64,000 bases of DNA from Methanobacteriota archaeon (GCA_014239955.1 JAAZXW010000006.1:28810-92809), one strand, 5' to 3'. Shown: positions 15,540 to 24,548, numbered from the stretch's first letter. The notes: generated from the sequence alone by a model not told the origin. Numbers and translations are program-made.

Positions 15540-17405
15540 TCAGAAGTCAGTGGTGTCCTCGGAGTGCCTGAGGATAACGACACGGGCACCTGGGCCAATC
15601 CGAACCTGCGGCCTACCGGCCCATTCGCCGACCTCACCGTTCAGTATTGCGATCTCATCCCCTCGGCAGATGGCAGCGGCCGATACTGGGATGAACTGCT
15701 TGAAGGCAACGGAGGCGGCGGAACCAGTCTTGTCCATCAGGGTGATTGACCAACGGCGTACGTTGGCCCCGTCTGGATATGCGTCGATGGACCACACTCG
15801 GCCCACTACGCTGACCCTGGTCTCCACCTCGACCACGGGAGCGACATCATCCTCCGTTGCAATGGATACCGACGATCTTTCGTCCAGATCGAACTGTAGC
15901 TGGCCCCTCCAGATAGATGGCATCCCCTCGTCCACTCGTACACGGGAGCCTTCGGAGATCCCCCTGGTGACGCTGCGTGGATTGCCCTGCCTGGAGGGTC
16001 TGACGCGTGCTCTGTCATAACCATCCTGGAGGGTAAACTGGAGGCTAATCGATCCGTCATCCAGAAGTTCTGGGCCTTGCAGGCCGATGACGTCGCCGAC
16101 GATGCTAGTCCTGGTGACTATCTCCCCGATAGGTGTCACTGGCCATGCATGCCCGAATTTCTCGATCCTGCTCTCTAAGGGGAGGTTCAACTCGTAATCC
16201 GAGCCCTCGCAGATGCCTCTGTAGTCGCAACGAACACAACGGGCCCTCTCGTTGGGGTGGGTTGGAGTCTCAGCAGGTATCCCGCCCCTGTCGAAGAATC
16301 GCAGTGGCGATGGTTCCGGGGGGCACATTGAGATATCTGGGTCTTGGGCGTGAATCTGTTTGTAGAGTTGCTCTAGCTCGTTGTTCAGAGAGTCCATCTC
16401 CTCCTCTGTTGGGAGGCTAACTTGCTTCACCGTGCCTGTTCCCAGGTACCAAATCTCGAGCCCGTCGACCACCTCTTCCCTAGCATGGGTCTCCCACCAC
16501 AGCCAGCCGTACATCCTGAGTTGGTCCAGGTAGTCGCCCGACCTGTCGCCCTTCCCCACTGAGGCCTTCAGGTCGACGATAGTGGGCTTCCCGGACCAAC
16601 GGTATACGAGGTCGTACTCCCCCTGAAACCACTCACCAGGATGCGCGCTGGTCTGTGTGAACGACTTGGCGTCTGGGTCGACGAACCACGGCCGGGCGAC
16701 CTCCCATGCCTCGGCCCATGTAATCGGGCCTCTTCCGGCTGCGGGGTGCGGATTGCCCCAATCTCGAGGAAAACCATCGGGTGCTGGCCAGTGAAGCCGA
16801 TGCCCTGACCTCCATTCATCGATGCCGGGACCCCCACTGCAGTCGATGCATCCCTGCACTTGGTCTAGATGCAGGGAGATTGCAGATTCGACCATCTGCC
16901 TCCCCTCCGCTTTGTCCACTTCTTCTGCGGAGCCGACTCTGTTCGGGCTAGATTCCCAGTCGCTAATCGCAGACTCCCAACATCGGTCGAAGTGCGCATC
17001 CACCCTAGCAGTAGCCCATGCTTGGACGGATTCCCGGTCGTTAGGGATCGATTCTCGGGGCTGAGGGCTGAGTCCGGGGCCGACCCAGAAGTCCTGACTG
17101 TCCCAGTCCGGGGAGCCATCATCGGTAAGAGGGGTGGCCATTGAGGAACGGGAGTCGCTGGCCATTAGGGTCGGTGACTCCCGAAGGACCCGGCAGACGC
17201 ATTCTTCGACTGCATTGCCCCTCAGAATCTGAGGTGGCAAGGGCGACTTGAGACGAATCATCCATCCGTAGTACCACAGTCTGGGGCATTTCCTCCATGC
17301 ATTGACCTGGGATGCGGATAACCTTCGGTATGGGTTGACCTTGGAGTTCTCCGAGTCTGGCTTCCTAACTGGCACGCCACCAATTGGGAGCCGAGGACAT
17401 ATCAA
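15540..17405 (-). CDS. PD-(D/E)XK nuclease with Fe-S cluster and OB-fold-like tail
   Basis: A large (621-residue) stand-alone relative of RecB/AddB/Cas4 nucleases. The N terminus has LSASQVNAWRKCPRLWYYGW, the family entry motif with Cys40. The nuclease core shows GEYDLVY (about 262-268), IVDLKA (about 276-281) and the QLRMYGW helix. A CVRC-x5-C group at about 390-399 completes the four-Cys iron-sulfur staple. The last 200 residues contain two beta-rich segments (VGDVIGLQGPELLDDG and VVGRVWSIDAYPDGANVRR) resembling OB-folds. No helicase or cas gene is adjacent. A role in DNA repair is likely but inferred. The start is uncertain: TTG 17405 or GTG 17375. Confidence 0.8.
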   Translation of the reverse strand: MICPRLPIGGVPVRKPDSENSKVNPYRRLSASQVNAWRKCPRLWYYGWMIRLKSPLPPQILRGNAVEECVCRVLRESPTLMASDSRSSMATPLTDDGSPDWDSQDFWVGPGLSPQPRESIPNDRESVQAWATARVDAHFDRCWESAISDWESSPNRVGSAEEVDKAEGRQMVESAISLHLDQVQGCIDCSGGPGIDEWRSGHRLHWPAPDGFPRDWGNPHPAAGRGPITWAEAWEVARPWFVDPDAKSFTQTSAHPGEWFQGEYDLVYRWSGKPTIVDLKASVGKGDRSGDYLDQLRMYGWLWWETHAREEVVDGLEIWYLGTGTVKQVSLPTEEEMDSLNNELEQLYKQIHAQDPDISMCPPEPSPLRFFDRGGIPAETPTHPNERARCVRCDYRGICEGSDYELNLPLESRIEKFGHAWPVTPIGEIVTRTSIVGDVIGLQGPELLDDGSISLQFTLQDGYDRARVRPSRQGNPRSVTRGISEGSRVRVDEGMPSIWRGQLQFDLDERSSVSIATEDDVAPVVEVETRVSVVGRVWSIDAYPDGANVRRWSITLMDKTGSAASVAFKQFIPVSAAAICRGDEIAILNGEVGEWAGRPQVRIGPGARVVILRHSEDTTDF

Positions 17406-17447
17406 CTTGAGGAGTGTTCAGAGGCCAAACAGCCACCTTGGTTGTGC

Positions 17448-17455
17448 AAAAAAAA
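17448..17455 (-). terminator. U-run terminator after pdxT-radical SAM operon
   Basis: Eight T residues in a row on the minus strand lie about 70 bases past the stop codon of the radical SAM gene and before the nuclease gene. A U-run of this length is an efficient archaeal terminator. Confidence 0.6.
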
Positions 17456-17522
17456 CCACCCATCCCTAGTCTTGCAGGTATGAATCAGATTCACGATGCC
17501 TCAAACCGATGGCCAGAGTTCT

Positions 17523-18677
17523 TCATTCCGAACCAATCCCATTGTCCTCGGGAGTATTCAGGCGGACTACGGTGACCTCTAGCCTTTCGTGAGTGGGGAG
17601 GACCTCAACCATGAAGACGGGGTCTTCGATTTCCTCGGCTATGTCCTCGGCTACAACTAGGGGCATCTCGATTCTTTCATTCTGCTCGTCCCACAGGAGG
17701 AATCGACGAGGTAGGCCCGTCTCATCAACGAGTTCGTCTATCCAATCGTCCTTGGAATCGGAATCAGCATCAATGGCTCCGAAGATCAGCGTACCATCCT
17801 CAGTGAGGACCTCGTGGGGGGCGATGACAGACTCGCCTCTCCTGAGGAAGCGTCTTCTTAGCTGCCCTGCATCCTTGAATACGGATGTGCAGTACTTCAG
17901 GTGGAAGCCATAGGGTTCGCGAGTAATTCCGTCGGAGTGGTCCGGAAGGCCCTGCTCAGCGGCCAACACCCGGGACTTCATTTCGTAAGCCAGTTCGTTC
18001 GAGCCGGCAGCCCCGGCCGTTATCTCAGTTGAGAGGTTGAACCCCCTCAACTCCATGTTCTCGTGGTTTCCGACCGTGATCTCGAGCTCGTTCAGATTGA
18101 GAAATGAGATTTCGAAAGTCCGGAGGTCGTCAAGTAGTGCGAGAAGCTCATCCCTCTTGTCAGGCTCGCAAGGAATCTCAACCCCAGTGAGGATGCCGGC
18201 CTCGGAACATGCCGAAATCGTCGATCTATACCTCTCCGAATCCAGTCCGAGAAGATGGAATCGAATCTCGTCCAGACCTGCATCGGCGAATTCACTGGCC
18301 ACTTCCGGACGGAAGGGTATACTGGTGTACATGTGCAGGTGAAATTCGGATCCGAACTCGGACTTGAGCCTGGATATTCCCTCTAGCGTGCGTTCCTTGG
18401 CCATCAGGGGGTCCCCTCCCGTAATCCCGGCTCCGGTAGCCCTCATAGCGCGAGCCTCTTCTATGACCTCATCGAAAGTCTCGCACCTCCTCTCATTGGC
18501 GAACATCCAGTCGACATCGCGCCGGGTCTCGGAGAGGGGGCAGTAGTCGCATTGCCAGTGGCAGTTTCCAGTAATGAACAGAACTAGCTTGCTCCCCATC
18601 TGGCACTGGATGCACCCCTCCGTGTCAGAGAGGTCGGGTGCCTCGGCGAGATCTGGGACCTGTGGGAGGGAGAGCAT
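17523..18677 (-). CDS. Radical SAM protein, unknown substrate
   Basis: A 384-residue radical SAM enzyme. The cluster motif CHWQCDYC (C-x3-C-x2-C) is at about residues 39-46, preceded by CIQCQMGSKLVLFITG, which adds two more Cys. GAGITGGDPLM at about 84-94 corresponds to the SAM-binding GGEP-like motif. The C-terminal half has no further Cys cluster and ends with a beta-rich acidic domain. It begins at the base after the PdxT stop codon, so the two are translationally linked. Similar stand-alone proteins are seen in archaea, but I know of no assigned reaction. Confidence 0.8.
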   Translation of the reverse strand: MLSLPQVPDLAEAPDLSDTEGCIQCQMGSKLVLFITGNCHWQCDYCPLSETRRDVDWMFANERRCETFDEVIEEARAMRATGAGITGGDPLMAKERTLEGISRLKSEFGSEFHLHMYTSIPFRPEVASEFADAGLDEIRFHLLGLDSERYRSTISACSEAGILTGVEIPCEPDKRDELLALLDDLRTFEISFLNLNELEITVGNHENMELRGFNLSTEITAGAAGSNELAYEMKSRVLAAEQGLPDHSDGITREPYGFHLKYCTSVFKDAGQLRRRFLRRGESVIAPHEVLTEDGTLIFGAIDADSDSKDDWIDELVDETGLPRRFLLWDEQNERIEMPLVVAEDIAEEIEDPVFMVEVLPTHERLEVTVVRLNTPEDNGIGSE

Positions 18678-19286
18678 CTACGTCTCCACCCATTGTTCGG
18701 CTGTCGTCTCCAGAAGCCATTCGTGGAAACCCGAGTCCTGTGATAGCTCTGGGTGGAAAGTGAGTGCCATCCGATTCTGAGTCCGAACCCCCACGACCTC
18801 GTCACCCAGTTTCGCCATTATCTGTGCACCGTCACCAGTTTCGACAAATCGAGGCGCTCGGATGAAGACGCCAGGAAATTCCCTGCCTAGGGCAATGGCC
18901 TCAATCTCGGATTGGAATGAGTCGGCTTGTGACCCGAAACCGTTCCTCTCGACGGAAGCGTCAATCAGGGGTTCGCCCCCATCACCGGGCTCTGCGAGGA
19001 GAATCGCTCCAGCACAAGTGCCCAGAACAGGTCGTCTCTGGTCCTCCCTTATCCACTCGAAAATTGCAGGCAAGAGGGAGGAAATTGCATCGTTTCCCGT
19101 TAGTCTCATGGTTGTCGACTCGCCCCCAGGCATCACAATAGCATGCAGTTCGACGGAGTCTAGGTCCGAGGACTTCCTAAGTTCATGCACCTCGATGTCG
19201 TGCCCAGTCTCTCTGGATGCCCTCTCGAGAGCGGAAATATGAGAGTGACGGGCCCCCTGAAGCATTACCAGGCCAATGCGTAGCAC
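18678..19286 (-). CDS. pdxT: Pyridoxal 5'-phosphate synthase glutaminase subunit PdxT
   Basis: This subunit releases ammonia from glutamine and channels it to PdxS to make PLP. The 202-residue protein from the GTG at 19286 starts at the conserved LRIGLVMLQGARHSH. It has the PGGESTTMR motif, the nucleophile Cys in LGTCAGAILL and the His-Glu pair in TFHPELSQD, plus RAPRF. An open frame extends upstream but matches nothing in the family. No pdxS gene is in the window, so the partner must be elsewhere. It shares an 80-base divergent control region with serC. Confidence 0.92.
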   Translation of the reverse strand: MLRIGLVMLQGARHSHISALERASRETGHDIEVHELRKSSDLDSVELHAIVMPGGESTTMRLTGNDAISSLLPAIFEWIREDQRRPVLGTCAGAILLAEPGDGGEPLIDASVERNGFGSQADSFQSEIEAIALGREFPGVFIRAPRFVETGDGAQIMAKLGDEVVGVRTQNRMALTFHPELSQDSGFHEWLLETTAEQWVET

Positions 19287-19366
19287 AAACCGCCGGCTTG
19301 ACAACGAGAAATGAACCCTATTGCTGCTCCGATGGCCTGAAAGACCGTCCACGACCCCGAAAGGAC

Positions 19367-20458
19367 GTGGGGGCTGCGGGTCGCATTCACAACTTCGGGG
19401 CCGGTCCCGCTGTTCTCCCTCTCGAAGTGGTGACTGAGGTTGCAGAGTCACTGCCCAATCTGAACGGCAGTGGCTTTGGAGTGATGGAGGTCTCCCACAG
19501 GAGCCCAGCATTCCAGGAAGTGATTGACTCGGCCATGGACAGGATGAGGAGGATACTTTCAATCCCCGATGAGTATGAGGTCCTGTTCCTCCAGGGGGGT
19601 GCATCTACCCAGTTCTACATGACTGCACTGAACCTCATGAGCCAAGGTGGCATGGCGGACTTCCTAGTGACTGGCATTTGGGCCAAGAAGGCCCTGGCTG
19701 AGTCAAACAAGATCGGGGACGGGAATGCGGCCTGGGATGGCTCCGAAAACGGTTTCAAGTCAGTTCCGAATGACGATGAATACTCGATCCGAGAGGATGC
19801 CGAGTACCTCCACTACACCTCCAACAACACGCTCTTAGGAACCCAGTTCCACCACATCCCAGATAGCGGAGGGAAGCCCAGGGTCGTAGATGCCAGCTCG
19901 GATATCTGTGGGGCGCCGCTAGATGTTTCCGAGCATGCCCTGATCTACGCGGGGGCCCAGAAGAACCTCGGACCCAGTGGAGTGACGGTGGTCATCCTCT
20001 CCCCCTGGGCTGCTAGCAGAAGGAAGGGGGGGCTTCCAACCATGATGGACTACCACACCCACATCTCCAAGGGGTCGATGTTCAACACGCCCAACACCTA
20101 CGGGATCTTCGTCTTGGACAAGGTGCTCTCCTGGGTCGAGAGGAATGGCGGCCTGGAAGGCGCGATCCAACGGAACGTGGCGAAATCCAAACTGCTTTAT
20201 GGGGTTCTGGACGGAAGTGAATTCTGGAGGCCCCATGCGGAAGAAGGCTCCAGATCGATGATGAATATCACATGGAGGCTCACTGATGAGAGCCTCGAAC
20301 CGACTTTCCTCGCAGAAGCGGCGGAGAACGGGATGGGTGGCCTGAAGGGGCACCGTAGCGTTGGGGGAATCAGGGCCAGCCTGTACAACGGATGCCCCGT
20401 CGAGAGCGTGGAGGCCCTCGCTTCATTCATGGAAGGATTCGAGAGTCGTCACGGATGA
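19367..20458 (+). CDS. serC: Phosphoserine aminotransferase
   Basis: A PLP enzyme that converts 3-phosphohydroxypyruvate and glutamate to phosphoserine in serine synthesis; it can also act in PLP synthesis. From the GTG at 19367 it is 363 residues, the normal length. It opens with IHNFGAGPAVLP and shows VMEVSHRSPAF, FLQGGASTQF, TSNNTLLGTQF, the PLP lysine in YAGAQKNLGPSG, and HISKGSMFNTPNTYGI. The frame is open further upstream, but that part overlaps pdxT and lacks family similarity. The stop overlaps the next ATG (ATGA), coupling it to deoC. Confidence 0.95.
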   Translation: MGAAGRIHNFGAGPAVLPLEVVTEVAESLPNLNGSGFGVMEVSHRSPAFQEVIDSAMDRMRRILSIPDEYEVLFLQGGASTQFYMTALNLMSQGGMADFLVTGIWAKKALAESNKIGDGNAAWDGSENGFKSVPNDDEYSIREDAEYLHYTSNNTLLGTQFHHIPDSGGKPRVVDASSDICGAPLDVSEHALIYAGAQKNLGPSGVTVVILSPWAASRRKGGLPTMMDYHTHISKGSMFNTPNTYGIFVLDKVLSWVERNGGLEGAIQRNVAKSKLLYGVLDGSEFWRPHAEEGSRSMMNITWRLTDESLEPTFLAEAAENGMGGLKGHRSVGGIRASLYNGCPVESVEALASFMEGFESRHG

Positions 20459-21186
20459 GTGACACAATGGAAACGAGGAGAATCCTCGATCTGCTAGATC
20501 TGACGCTTCTGGACATGGATGCCAGCGAGAGAGATTTGGCAAAGGTCTGCGAACTGGCGAACAGGTATCGGACCGCGGCAGTCTGCGTATTCCCAAGACA
20601 CGCTGGATTCGTGAGAGATCACCTAGATGAGGGGATTGCGATAGCCTTGGTATCAGGGGACTTTCCCCGAGGTAGTGATTCCCCTGAGGAGATCTTCGAT
20701 GCTGTGGAAGAAGCCGTATCCAAGGGAGCGGATGAGATAGACTGCGTATTGGAGCCAAGGGGCGATGATTCATTCCCGGGAGAATTAGAGTTGGCCAAGC
20801 TGATTGCCATGCGAGAGGCAGCCCAAGGACGCATCCTGAAGGTTATTATAGAAACCCCATTACTTGGGGAAAGGCAACTCAGGGCAGTGACTAGGATGGC
20901 TCTGTCGACTGGAGTTGACTTCGTCAAATCGTGCACGGGGAGGAGGGGCGGATGTAGTGACGAGGCTGCGACCATCCTGGCCGAAGAGGTCAGTAGGCAC
21001 TGTCTTTCCTTCGAAGGAAATCCCGGGGTGAAGATTTCGGGTGGCATCTCGAAGAGAGAGGATGCGGAGAGGCTGATTGCCCTGGTGAACGAAGAAGACG
21101 GGTCAATATCAGGTAGTGACCGATTGCGAATAGGGACATCTTCCCTACTGGCGGATTTGGTTGATGGTGGGCTCGGCAGGAATTGA
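20455..21186 (+). CDS. deoC: Deoxyribose-phosphate aldolase
   Basis: DeoC cleaves 2-deoxyribose 5-phosphate to glyceraldehyde 3-phosphate and acetaldehyde. The 243-residue protein has the Schiff-base lysine in VDFVKSCTGRRGG and the second active-site lysine in VKISGGI. Other family segments are TAAVCVFPRHA, DEIDCVLEP and LKVIIETPLL. The start is the ATG that overlaps the serC stop. The last 22 bases, including the TGA, lie inside the opposing tRNA-Val gene. Confidence 0.92.
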   Translation: MSDTMETRRILDLLDLTLLDMDASERDLAKVCELANRYRTAAVCVFPRHAGFVRDHLDEGIAIALVSGDFPRGSDSPEEIFDAVEEAVSKGADEIDCVLEPRGDDSFPGELELAKLIAMREAAQGRILKVIIETPLLGERQLRAVTRMALSTGVDFVKSCTGRRGGCSDEAATILAEEVSRHCLSFEGNPGVKISGGISKREDAERLIALVNEEDGSISGSDRLRIGTSSLLADLVDGGLGRN

Positions 21187-21240
21187 ACCTGCGATCTTCG
21201 CCATGTGAAGGCGACGTCATAACCCCTAGACCACGAGCCC
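21165..21240 (-). tRNA. tRNA-Val (anticodon CAC)
   Basis: The acceptor GGGCTCG pairs with CGAGCCC. The anticodon stem TCGCC/GGCGA encloses the loop TTCACAT, anticodon CAC. The T-arm reads GCAGGTTCAATTCCTGC and the CCA is encoded. Its 3' 22 bases overlap the end of deoC. Confidence 0.95.
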
Positions 21241-21320
21241 GGCCTATTTGCCAGCAATCTTCTGCGGATAAGATTGGTGACAGTAGGGCATCCTGGTCCC
21301 GCCGGTGTCAAAAGAGGCGG

Positions 21321-22784
21321 ATGGCTCGGAAACCCGTGGCAGAGAGCATCGATATGGGGGTATTGCAAGAGCGGGACACCTGGAAGGCCTTCGGGGTTGG
21401 CATTGTTCTGTTCTGTATGATAGCCTATGCGTCGCTAGGGATTTTCGGCATCTCGTCATCGCTTTACGGAGTCTCGGACGAGGTTGAACGAGTGCCTGAC
21501 TTCGAGGTGATGACCATGAACAGGACGGGGATAGATGACTCCATTGCAGGAGACGATGGCACGGCAAGGTTATCTGAATTACGAGGAAACGTGGTCATCC
21601 TCGACTTCATGGCAGTGGACTGCGCAAACTGCCACTACGTCCAGGGGCATATCGAAGATAGACTCGACGCATGGCAAGAATCTGGTTCGGAGTACCCGGT
21701 CGTGGCATTATCAATCGCATCTTGGTACGGGTACGAGTCATTTGACTGGATAAATGAGACATTCGGGAGCTCGACGTCTGACAAGCACATGCGTTGGCCT
21801 GTGGCGAACGGTGCATCGGATGCAGTTCTCCTAGAGGATGGATCTCGAGGAGACTTGGTAGAGTATTTCGCTGCCCAGAACCTCCCTCTTGTGTATGTGA
21901 TAGATCACGAAGGATACGTGGTAGCCAAGGAGGGGACCGGAACTCCGCTTGACGGGTGGTCATCATTCGATAGAGCTGTGGAGCGGGCGATCGAGGGAGA
22001 TGCGGAGGATCTGAAATTCGGGATCGAGAAAGCAGACAGGTCATTCTCCGGGGTCTTCATCATCGGGCTCTTCCTAGGGGTCCTAGTCTACTTCTCACCC
22101 TGCGCATTCCCAGTACTCCCATCCTACATCAGCTACTGCCTCAGTCTCGGGGTCAGGGAAGACGAGCTCCGCGAGGCGGGGAAGCTAGGGGGAAGGATCC
22201 CCGGGCCTCTTGAGATAGGGGCATTCGCAGCACTGGGGCAACTCACATTCTTCGGAACTGTAGGGGTGGTGATCTTCGGACTGGATGGGGTTCTGAGCCT
22301 GTCAGGGATCCTGCATGACATAGCCGTGGGGATCTCGCTTCTCCTGATATTCCTCGGAGCGTTGATGCTTATGGGATGGACCTCGAACTTCCTAGCCCGG
22401 GTGCAGGGCCTACTAGACCGGCACATGACTACGGAAGACGACGAGAGGTTCACCCCTCGAAGGAACATGTACCTGTGGGGCATCGGTTACAGCGCTGCTT
22501 CGGTCGACTGCACGGCGGCTGCGGTTTTCCCCTTCGTGGCATGGCTGGCAGTGGTCGGAGAGGGCGCCCTTGTCATGGGAATGGGGGGCCTTATGCTCTC
22601 GGTCTCCCTCCTGATGATAGGGGTGACTGCTCTGGTTGGGATGGGCAGAGGCGCGCTTATCGACTCCCTCAGAAGGAACTCATCGATTGTGAAGGCAACA
22701 GGTTCTTGGATGATGATGTTTGCTGGGATCGGACTCTTCGCATACCTGACTCAACCGGAAATTGTAGCTGCAATTATGGGCTAG
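21321..22784 (+). CDS. Thioredoxin-CcdA (DsbD-like) thiol redox membrane protein
   Basis: A 487-residue protein that likely moves reducing power across the membrane to extracellular thiols. After one N-terminal helix (about 20-42), a thioredoxin-like domain outside has the CANC motif in FMAVDCANCHYVQGH and a LPLVYVIDHEGYVV strand. A CcdA-type membrane domain follows with six or so helices, with paired Cys in YFSPCAFPVLPSY and SAASVDCTAAAVFP. This merges the two functions of DsbD in one chain, without the usual N-terminal beta domain. The ATG at 21321 is preferred over an open frame from 21183 that runs through the tRNA. It overlaps the convergent kinase gene by 4 bases. Confidence 0.88.
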   Translation: MARKPVAESIDMGVLQERDTWKAFGVGIVLFCMIAYASLGIFGISSSLYGVSDEVERVPDFEVMTMNRTGIDDSIAGDDGTARLSELRGNVVILDFMAVDCANCHYVQGHIEDRLDAWQESGSEYPVVALSIASWYGYESFDWINETFGSSTSDKHMRWPVANGASDAVLLEDGSRGDLVEYFAAQNLPLVYVIDHEGYVVAKEGTGTPLDGWSSFDRAVERAIEGDAEDLKFGIEKADRSFSGVFIIGLFLGVLVYFSPCAFPVLPSYISYCLSLGVREDELREAGKLGGRIPGPLEIGAFAALGQLTFFGTVGVVIFGLDGVLSLSGILHDIAVGISLLLIFLGALMLMGWTSNFLARVQGLLDRHMTTEDDERFTPRRNMYLWGIGYSAASVDCTAAAVFPFVAWLAVVGEGALVMGMGGLMLSVSLLMIGVTALVGMGRGALIDSLRRNSSIVKATGSWMMMFAGIGLFAYLTQPEIVAAIMG

Positions 22785-23455
22785 TTCTCACCTATCGGCT
22801 GGAGCATATGCTCTACAACGGGCATGACTGATCCCCATATCCTGTCATGGACCTCTTCGACGGTGTGCCTAGTTGGGATCAGTGTCGCTCCGGCCTTCTT
22901 TCCGGACTCCTGGAACTTCTGCCTGAGGGTCTTCTGGTACTGCAGGAAGGAGGAAGTGATGGACGTCGATAGCGCCAGGTCCATGCCGGCCTCGAAGTGG
23001 TTCAGAGCCTCCAGTCTCTCACCGAACATGATACGGTTCAGGAGTCGCCGTGGCCCTGCGTGTAGGACAATCATGGCATCGGGATCAGGAGTATTCGTGT
23101 AGAGGGAATCTATCCAGCTCCCATCGCCCCCTCGAACCTGCTCCCTGATCCTGGGTGTGAGAGTGTAGCGATCGGCGATGACCACGAATCCGGCACCTAG
23201 TAGGGGTTCGGCCTCATGCTTGATCTGGTCATGCAAGTCCGTGGCATAGAGGAGAGACCTAGTGCGCCAGTTTAGCTGATGGATATCCGCGGTTCGTGAC
23301 TTGACAAGACCCCCCATCAGATCGGAACGAGCCAACCCAATTGTGTGAGTGGCTATCCCATTTGCCTTCAACCTGGCAGAGAGAAGCCTGACATGGAGGG
23401 TCCGACCCACGTGGTCGGGACCCTCGATGACGATAAGCTTCCCCACGTGACTCAT
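22781..23455 (-). CDS. Thymidylate kinase-like paralog with altered P-loop
   Basis: A 224-residue paralog of the upstream gene. The fold pattern of dTMP kinases is kept (KLIVIEGPDHVGRTLHVRLL, then VVIADRYTLTPRIRE for the DRY region), but the Walker A lysine is replaced: GPDHVGRT instead of GxxGxGKS/T. The lid region GGDGSWIDSLYTNTPDPDAM is also divergent. It may be catalytically weak, a partner of the intact kinase, or use a different phosphoryl substrate. Translation is coupled to the upstream kinase by an ATGA overlap, which supports a joint complex. Confidence 0.75.
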   Translation of the reverse strand: MSHVGKLIVIEGPDHVGRTLHVRLLSARLKANGIATHTIGLARSDLMGGLVKSRTADIHQLNWRTRSLLYATDLHDQIKHEAEPLLGAGFVVIADRYTLTPRIREQVRGGDGSWIDSLYTNTPDPDAMIVLHAGPRRLLNRIMFGERLEALNHFEAGMDLALSTSITSSFLQYQKTLRQKFQESGKKAGATLIPTRHTVEEVHDRIWGSVMPVVEHMLQPIGEN

Positions 23456-24189
23456 TGCCCGTCACCTCCCGAGTAGGAAAGCCAGTCAATGTCCGACTCG
23501 CTCAGATTCTGCGCGAGCCTGTCGGACTGATCGATAACTTGTGTGGATGATAGGTCGATGTGCTTGTCAAAGGTTTCTCTCACCCTCGACTGAACCTCTG
23601 AGACTGACCCCTGGGCATCCAGGCGTACGATTCGCCCATCCTCGACGAGCCCCGCATAAATCTCAGAGACCTTCCCTTGGAATATCCTGTAAGACTCGAA
23701 TGGGTCGGTGGTCCACCCCATGTCCATCCCGGCCTCGTAGAACTTCAGCTTGGGCCTTCCCTTGACGATTCGATCGAAGCTGACGTCCACAGGGACGTCG
23801 AAGTACAGAGTAAGGTCTGGCTCCCTGGCGAATGAGTATGTGTCCTCGATAACCTCGCGGGGAACCTCTCGAGACCCGTCCCTCGCCATCGCAGTGTACT
23901 TGTAACGGTCGCAAATGACGATGCCGCCTATCTCCAAGACTGGTTCTATCTGCTGTGACCACCTATCGGCGAAGTCGGCAGCGTGAATCATGTGGAATGT
24001 AATTGGCATGAGACGTCGAGAGTTCTTGCCGATCTTCGTGGCCTCCTTCACGATCTTGCTGGAGTTCCACTCAGTATGGAAAACGGGTAGCCCCTTGGCT
24101 CGAAGCCAGTGGTAGAGTAGCTTAGCTTGAGTGCTCTTCCCCGAGCCGTCCATGCCCTCTACTGCAATCAGTATTCCCCTTTTTGCCAA
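23452..24189 (-). CDS. tmk: Thymidylate kinase
   Basis: This enzyme phosphorylates dTMP to dTDP. The 245-residue protein has an intact Walker A (EGMDGSGKSTQAKLL), the DRYKYTAMARDG segment of the substrate site, and FDVPVDVSFDRI before the lid. It has an extra C-terminal tail of about 35 polar residues beyond the usual 210-residue family length. A second, degenerate copy follows with a 4-base overlap. The start is the ATG at 24189, with no other candidate nearby. Confidence 0.85.
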   Translation of the reverse strand: MAKRGILIAVEGMDGSGKSTQAKLLYHWLRAKGLPVFHTEWNSSKIVKEATKIGKNSRRLMPITFHMIHAADFADRWSQQIEPVLEIGGIVICDRYKYTAMARDGSREVPREVIEDTYSFAREPDLTLYFDVPVDVSFDRIVKGRPKLKFYEAGMDMGWTTDPFESYRIFQGKVSEIYAGLVEDGRIVRLDAQGSVSEVQSRVRETFDKHIDLSSTQVIDQSDRLAQNLSESDIDWLSYSGGDGQ

Positions 24190-24548
24190 TCAATCACCAC
24201 CCCCATAATTGCGCCTTGGCGCAGATTTGGGGGAAGGAAGGGACGTATTAGAGTGTGGTTGAGAGCTAATTGACTAATTGTCCCGGGACCGCCAGTCATG
24301 TTATGCGCGACCAGCCCCTACAGTACTAGTCCAGAAAGCAAGGCAAGGGCCCCTTCATTACACCCATCTCAGAGGTAGGGGGAATCAACTCTGCCTCTTG
24401 GGCCCATGAAAGTACAGCGAACATTATGCCGAAAGCAGAGAGTACAACCATATTACGAATAGACGTTCCCTTAACTCAGTGCTAATTGTTGACATCCTAC
24501 AAAATAGCGGAGGAGAAATAGGGTTGTAATGATTGCCAGATTGGGGCC
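24190..24548. other. Intergenic region, 359 bases, no recognised gene
   Basis: It separates the kinase pair from the PhoU-like gene. It holds a short inverted repeat near 24212-24222 (GCGCC-T-T-GGCGC), which would fall in the 5' leader of the kinase operon, and one marginal 41-codon frame on the minus strand. No tRNA or known RNA motif was recognised. Confidence 0.5.
24326..24451 (-). CDS. Possible 41-residue membrane or secreted peptide
   Basis: An ATG-initiated minus-strand frame encodes a hydrophobic start (MVVLSAFGIMFAVLSWAQ) followed by a short polar tail ending in GPLPCFLD. It looks like a signal peptide or single membrane helix. No Shine-Dalgarno or family match supports it, and a frame this short can arise by chance. 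Confidence 0.2.
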   Translation of the reverse strand: MVVLSAFGIMFAVLSWAQEAELIPPTSEMGVMKGPLPCFLD

